This document shows positions 6,142 through 8,506 of a DNA stretch of 8,506 nt, one piece after another. Below the pieces are notes generated by a model, which saw only the letters and a list, made by a program, of their open reading frames with translations, had not been told where the DNA came from and made no database searches. The stretch comes from Candidatus Krumholzibacteriota bacterium. GTDB taxonomy: Bacteria > Krumholzibacteriota > Krumholzibacteriia > Krumholzibacteriales > Krumholzibacteriaceae. Where the stretch lies: assembly GCA_030630165.1 (NCBI GenBank), contig DAOVNN010000114.1, positions 1 to 8,506 of the forward strand, read 5' to 3'. Each line of letters begins with the position of its first letter. The stretch's first letter is position 1. The translations under genes were made by a program, and so were the position numbers.

Positions 6142-7467
6142 ATGAAGACGACCTTTCGATATCTCCCGGACAACCGGTCATTGACGGCTGCCCTGATTGC
6201 CGTGGTATTGCTGCTGATGGTCTTTTCATGCGCGGCTCCCGACAGGGGGGGCTATCCGCCCGTTGAGACCCTGCCCGAGACAGAGATAGATCTGCCCGGC
6301 AGCGGCGATGTTCCCGTTGTGCGCGTGCTGATCCTCGAGACGGGGGACCGGATAAGGATCGATATTCCAGGGGGCCAGGTAGCCGCCAAATCGGAAGACG
6401 GCCGGACGATCGGCCGGTTCGAGGTCAGCGGGACACTGGCACTGTCGAAGACGAAGAACGGTTTGAGGCTGAAACAGAGAAACAGACCCGTTCACGAGGC
6501 GCCGATCATGGAGATCCGGCCAACGGGGAACTCGGGATTTACGATCGAGGAAACACCATACAGGGGAGGACTTCTCCTGCGCCGGCACGGCGGGAAGAAG
6601 ATCCAGGCGATAAATGTCATCGAGATCGACGATTACCTCAAGGGGGTCCTGCCCTCCGAGATCGGATATCTCAAGGAGGGGCAGTACGAGGCGTACAAGG
6701 TGCAGGCGATAGCCTCACGCTCTTATGCGCTGAGCAAGCTCGAGGAGAAGAAAAACGAACCCTTCGACATGAGGGCCACGATCATGGATCAGGTCTACAA
6801 GGGTATAAAGGGAGAAAACAGGGTTGCCTCTGAAGCGGTCGAGAAGACAAGGGGCATCGTCGGCGTCTGGGGCGGAGAGCCGATCAGGGCGTATTACTCC
6901 GCGTGCTGCGGCGGGCATACATCCGATGTCCGCGTCGGCTGGCCGTGGAAGGCCCACTATCCCTACCTCTACGGACGCAGGGATGCGCATGGAGAAGCCG
7001 GCAAGTCATTCTGCAGTTCATCGAGGCATTTCAGATGGGAAGTCGTCTGGAGCGGCAGCGACCTTTCGAGGATCACCGGCAAGACCCTTCCGGCAGAGCT
7101 CGGCGGCAGGGTGCCCCCGTTCAATGTCATCCGCGACATAAAGGTCGTCGGATATGCACCGAGCGGCAGGGCCAGGGCAATCGAGATCGTCACGGATAAG
7201 GGTACTCACAGGGTCGAGGGAGACCGTATCCGGTGGGTGCTGAGGCCCGACTCGTCCAGGGGACCGATCCTGAGGTCCACACTCTTCAAGATGGAGGTCA
7301 GCCGTGGCGGAGGACGCGTGAAGCAGATCCGTATCAAGGGCGGCGGAAACGGTCACGGTGTAGGCATGTGCCAGACCGGGGCGATCGGGATGGCGACAGA
7401 AGGATTCAGCGCGGAGAGGATCCTTGCCCACTATTATCCGGGAGTGTCCCTGGTCAGGATCTACTAG
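6142..7467 (+). CDS. SpoIID/LytB-domain lipoprotein, probable peptidoglycan lytic transglycosylase
   Basis: This gene encodes 441 residues from ATG 6142. The same frame is open back to an ATG at 5977, but 6142 is preferred because it puts a lipoprotein signal at the N-terminus: a basic start, a hydrophobic stretch (residues 14-28) and a lipobox VFSC with Cys30. ATG 6076 is a weaker alternative. The Shine-Dalgarno is poor (GAGG 6135-6138). Residues 60-150 form a beta-rich N-terminal region. The SpoIID/LytB domain follows: DDYLKGVLPSE with the likely catalytic Glu173, VQAIASRSYAL just after it, SACCGGHTSD (Cys255, Cys256, His259), Cys291, and the hallmark GHGVGMCQTGAIGMA (404-418), then ILAHYYPG near the end. 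Enzymes with this domain cleave glycan strands, typically ones stripped of stem peptides, to leave 1,6-anhydro-MurNAc ends. As a lipoprotein it would act in the periplasm. It sits 37 bp after an AnmK-like gene and 35 bp before a NagZ-like gene, which fits a role supplying anhydro-products. Cys410 in the GMCQ position, where Ser is more usual, is a small oddity. Confidence 0.9.
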   Translation: MKTTFRYLPDNRSLTAALIAVVLLLMVFSCAAPDRGGYPPVETLPETEIDLPGSGDVPVVRVLILETGDRIRIDIPGGQVAAKSEDGRTIGRFEVSGTLALSKTKNGLRLKQRNRPVHEAPIMEIRPTGNSGFTIEETPYRGGLLLRRHGGKKIQAINVIEIDDYLKGVLPSEIGYLKEGQYEAYKVQAIASRSYALSKLEEKKNEPFDMRATIMDQVYKGIKGENRVASEAVEKTRGIVGVWGGEPIRAYYSACCGGHTSDVRVGWPWKAHYPYLYGRRDAHGEAGKSFCSSSRHFRWEVVWSGSDLSRITGKTLPAELGGRVPPFNVIRDIKVVGYAPSGRARAIEIVTDKGTHRVEGDRIRWVLRPDSSRGPILRSTLFKMEVSRGGGRVKQIRIKGGGNGHGVGMCQTGAIGMATEGFSAERILAHYYPGVSLVRIY

Positions 7468-7502
7468 GCAGGCCGGCGAAAAGGACCCACGGAGATTACC
7501 CG

Positions 7503-8506
7503 ATGCCAGTTTTGATCAGAGATATTCACCGACATCTCTCTCCTTTTCTCGTTACGGGCCTGGCAGGCACGGAATTGACGCCGGCAGAGCGTGAACTTCT
7601 CTCTCTGGCCCCGCCCGCCGGTGTGATCCTCTTCTCCCGCAATGTCGAGAGCTCCGACCAGCTCCGCCTCCTTACCAGTGATATCAGGACGATAGTTGAA
7701 GCGGCCTCGGGCCTGACCCCGCTGATAATGGCCGATCATGAGGGCGGGCGGATCTCGGTGCTTGCCGCGGCCATCGGGACGCCTCCTTCACAGATGGCAG
7801 CCTGGATACCCCGGTCCGGGAAGCTTCTTTCCGATATTGTGGCTCGTACCGCCTTCAGGATGAGGTATTGCGGCGTCAATCTCTCGCTTTCGCCTGTTGC
7901 CGATGTCGCTTCGGAGCCTCTCAATCCTGTTATCGGTACGAGGTCGTTCGGGGAAGACCAGGCGACGGTCTCCGCTGCCGTGAGGATCGCTGTACGGACA
8001 ATCGCCGGAGAGGGCGCCCTGAGCTGCCTGAAACATTTCCCGGGGCACGGGGCTACCGTTTTTGACTCGCACCTGACACTGCCCGTGATAGGCAGGACGA
8101 TTGAACAGCTCAGGGCAGAAGAATTACCTCCGTTCATCGCCGGCATGGAAGAGGGAGCCGACACAGTCATGACTGCTCATATCGCGCTGGCTGAAGGCGA
8201 TCCGCCTGCTTCGCTCGACAGGAGAATAGTTACCGGGCTCCTCCGGGAGAAGCTGGGATTCGAGGGCGTGATCATCACCGATGCGCTCGAGATGGCCGGC
8301 GTACTGCCCGACGGGATCGCGATGAAGTCGATCGACCCGTTGGCAGCCGACAAGGCCGGCGACGCCATTCCTGCCGCTGTTACCGCAACTGCTCTGGAAG
8401 CGGGCAACGACCTGCTTCTCATGTCGAGGCCGCTTGAGGAGGTATACGCGGAACTGGAGCTCCACGAGGGAGATCTTGCCGGGGCGCTCGGTATTGCCGC
8501 AATGGC
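7503..8506 (+). CDS. nagZ: NagZ-like beta-N-acetylglucosaminidase, GH3 family (3' end outside window)
   Basis: ATG 7503 has GGAG at 7491-7494, eight bases upstream; the frame runs open to the window end, giving 334 residues of an unfinished protein. It is a glycoside hydrolase family 3 enzyme of the NagZ type, which removes non-reducing GlcNAc from muropeptides and anhydro-disaccharides. Visible motifs in order: AGVILFSRNV (39-48), DHEGGR (78-83, usually DQEGGR), NPVIGTRSFGED (141-152), and KHFPGHG (177-183) leading to Asp188-Ser-His190, the acid/base dyad that separates NagZ from other GH3 enzymes. GVIITDALEMAGV (255-267) then follows, with the likely nucleophile Asp260. No signal peptide is evident at the N-terminus, so the product is probably cytoplasmic like classical NagZ, although some relatives are exported. 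Residues about 271-290 are Asp/Ala-rich, in the stretch that usually follows the nucleophile, and AGNDLLLMS (300-308) continues the fold. The gene starts 35 bp after the SpoIID/LytB stop, so it is probably co-transcribed. A C-terminal extension cannot be excluded because the end is missing. Confidence 0.92.
   Translation, partial: MPVLIRDIHRHLSPFLVTGLAGTELTPAERELLSLAPPAGVILFSRNVESSDQLRLLTSDIRTIVEAASGLTPLIMADHEGGRISVLAAAIGTPPSQMAAWIPRSGKLLSDIVARTAFRMRYCGVNLSLSPVADVASEPLNPVIGTRSFGEDQATVSAAVRIAVRTIAGEGALSCLKHFPGHGATVFDSHLTLPVIGRTIEQLRAEELPPFIAGMEEGADTVMTAHIALAEGDPPASLDRRIVTGLLREKLGFEGVIITDALEMAGVLPDGIAMKSIDPLAADKAGDAIPAAVTATALEAGNDLLLMSRPLEEVYAELELHEGDLAGALGIAAM

Noticed and set aside
5283..6173. 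296-codon open frame on the minus strand across the AnmK-like gene
   Set aside because: It is antisense to a frame with AnmK-like motifs and a good ribosome binding site; the minus-strand product has no recognisable motif.

Overview
The window (about 8.5 kb, GC-rich, all genes on the + strand) reads as chromosomal DNA of a Gram-negative-type bacterium. A large secreted C25 (gingipain/PorU-like) peptidase with a FlgD-Ig/type IX-like C-terminal domain, a lipobox SpoIID/LytB protein and a NagZ-type glycosidase point to the FCB superphylum or a neighbouring candidate phylum (Krumholzibacteriota, Eisenbacteria or Latescibacterota type). This placement is inferred from gene content, not from a marker gene. 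I see no tRNA, rRNA, CRISPR array, insertion sequence or phage gene.

Left region (1-1013): the 3' end of one small secreted-protein gene, a strong intrinsic terminator, then an extended -10 promoter driving a complete paralogue of the same family. The two share a cysteine/RPL/N-x-F core and a C-terminal TE-x-S-x-WGAIK block, so this looks like a tandem duplication within an uncharacterised exported family.

Centre (1014-5317): an extended -10 promoter whose -10 box lies inside a perfect 7-bp inverted repeat, followed by a 1387-residue protein started at TTG. It has a signal peptide, a PorU/C25-propeptide-like N-terminal half, a C25 catalytic domain with His919 and Cys956, beta-rich linkers and a C-terminal FNFPNPF...WDGRD...GTYIY module typical of sorting or anchoring domains.

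Right region (5318-8506): a probable three-gene operon with 37- and 35-bp gaps, dealing with cell-wall turnover. Gene 1 is a shortened, motif-degenerate homologue of anhydro-MurNAc kinase (AnmK). Gene 2 is a lipoprotein with a SpoIID/LytB lytic-transglycosylase domain. Gene 3, cut by the window end, is a NagZ-like GH3 beta-N-acetylglucosaminidase with its catalytic Asp-His dyad and nucleophile intact. SpoIID/LytB enzymes make 1,6-anhydro-MurNAc ends, NagZ removes GlcNAc from the resulting muropeptides or anhydro-disaccharides, and AnmK normally phosphorylates anhydro-MurNAc. The set therefore follows one substrate path, except that the AnmK-like member appears to have lost its kinase motifs. 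This is the most interesting feature of the window.
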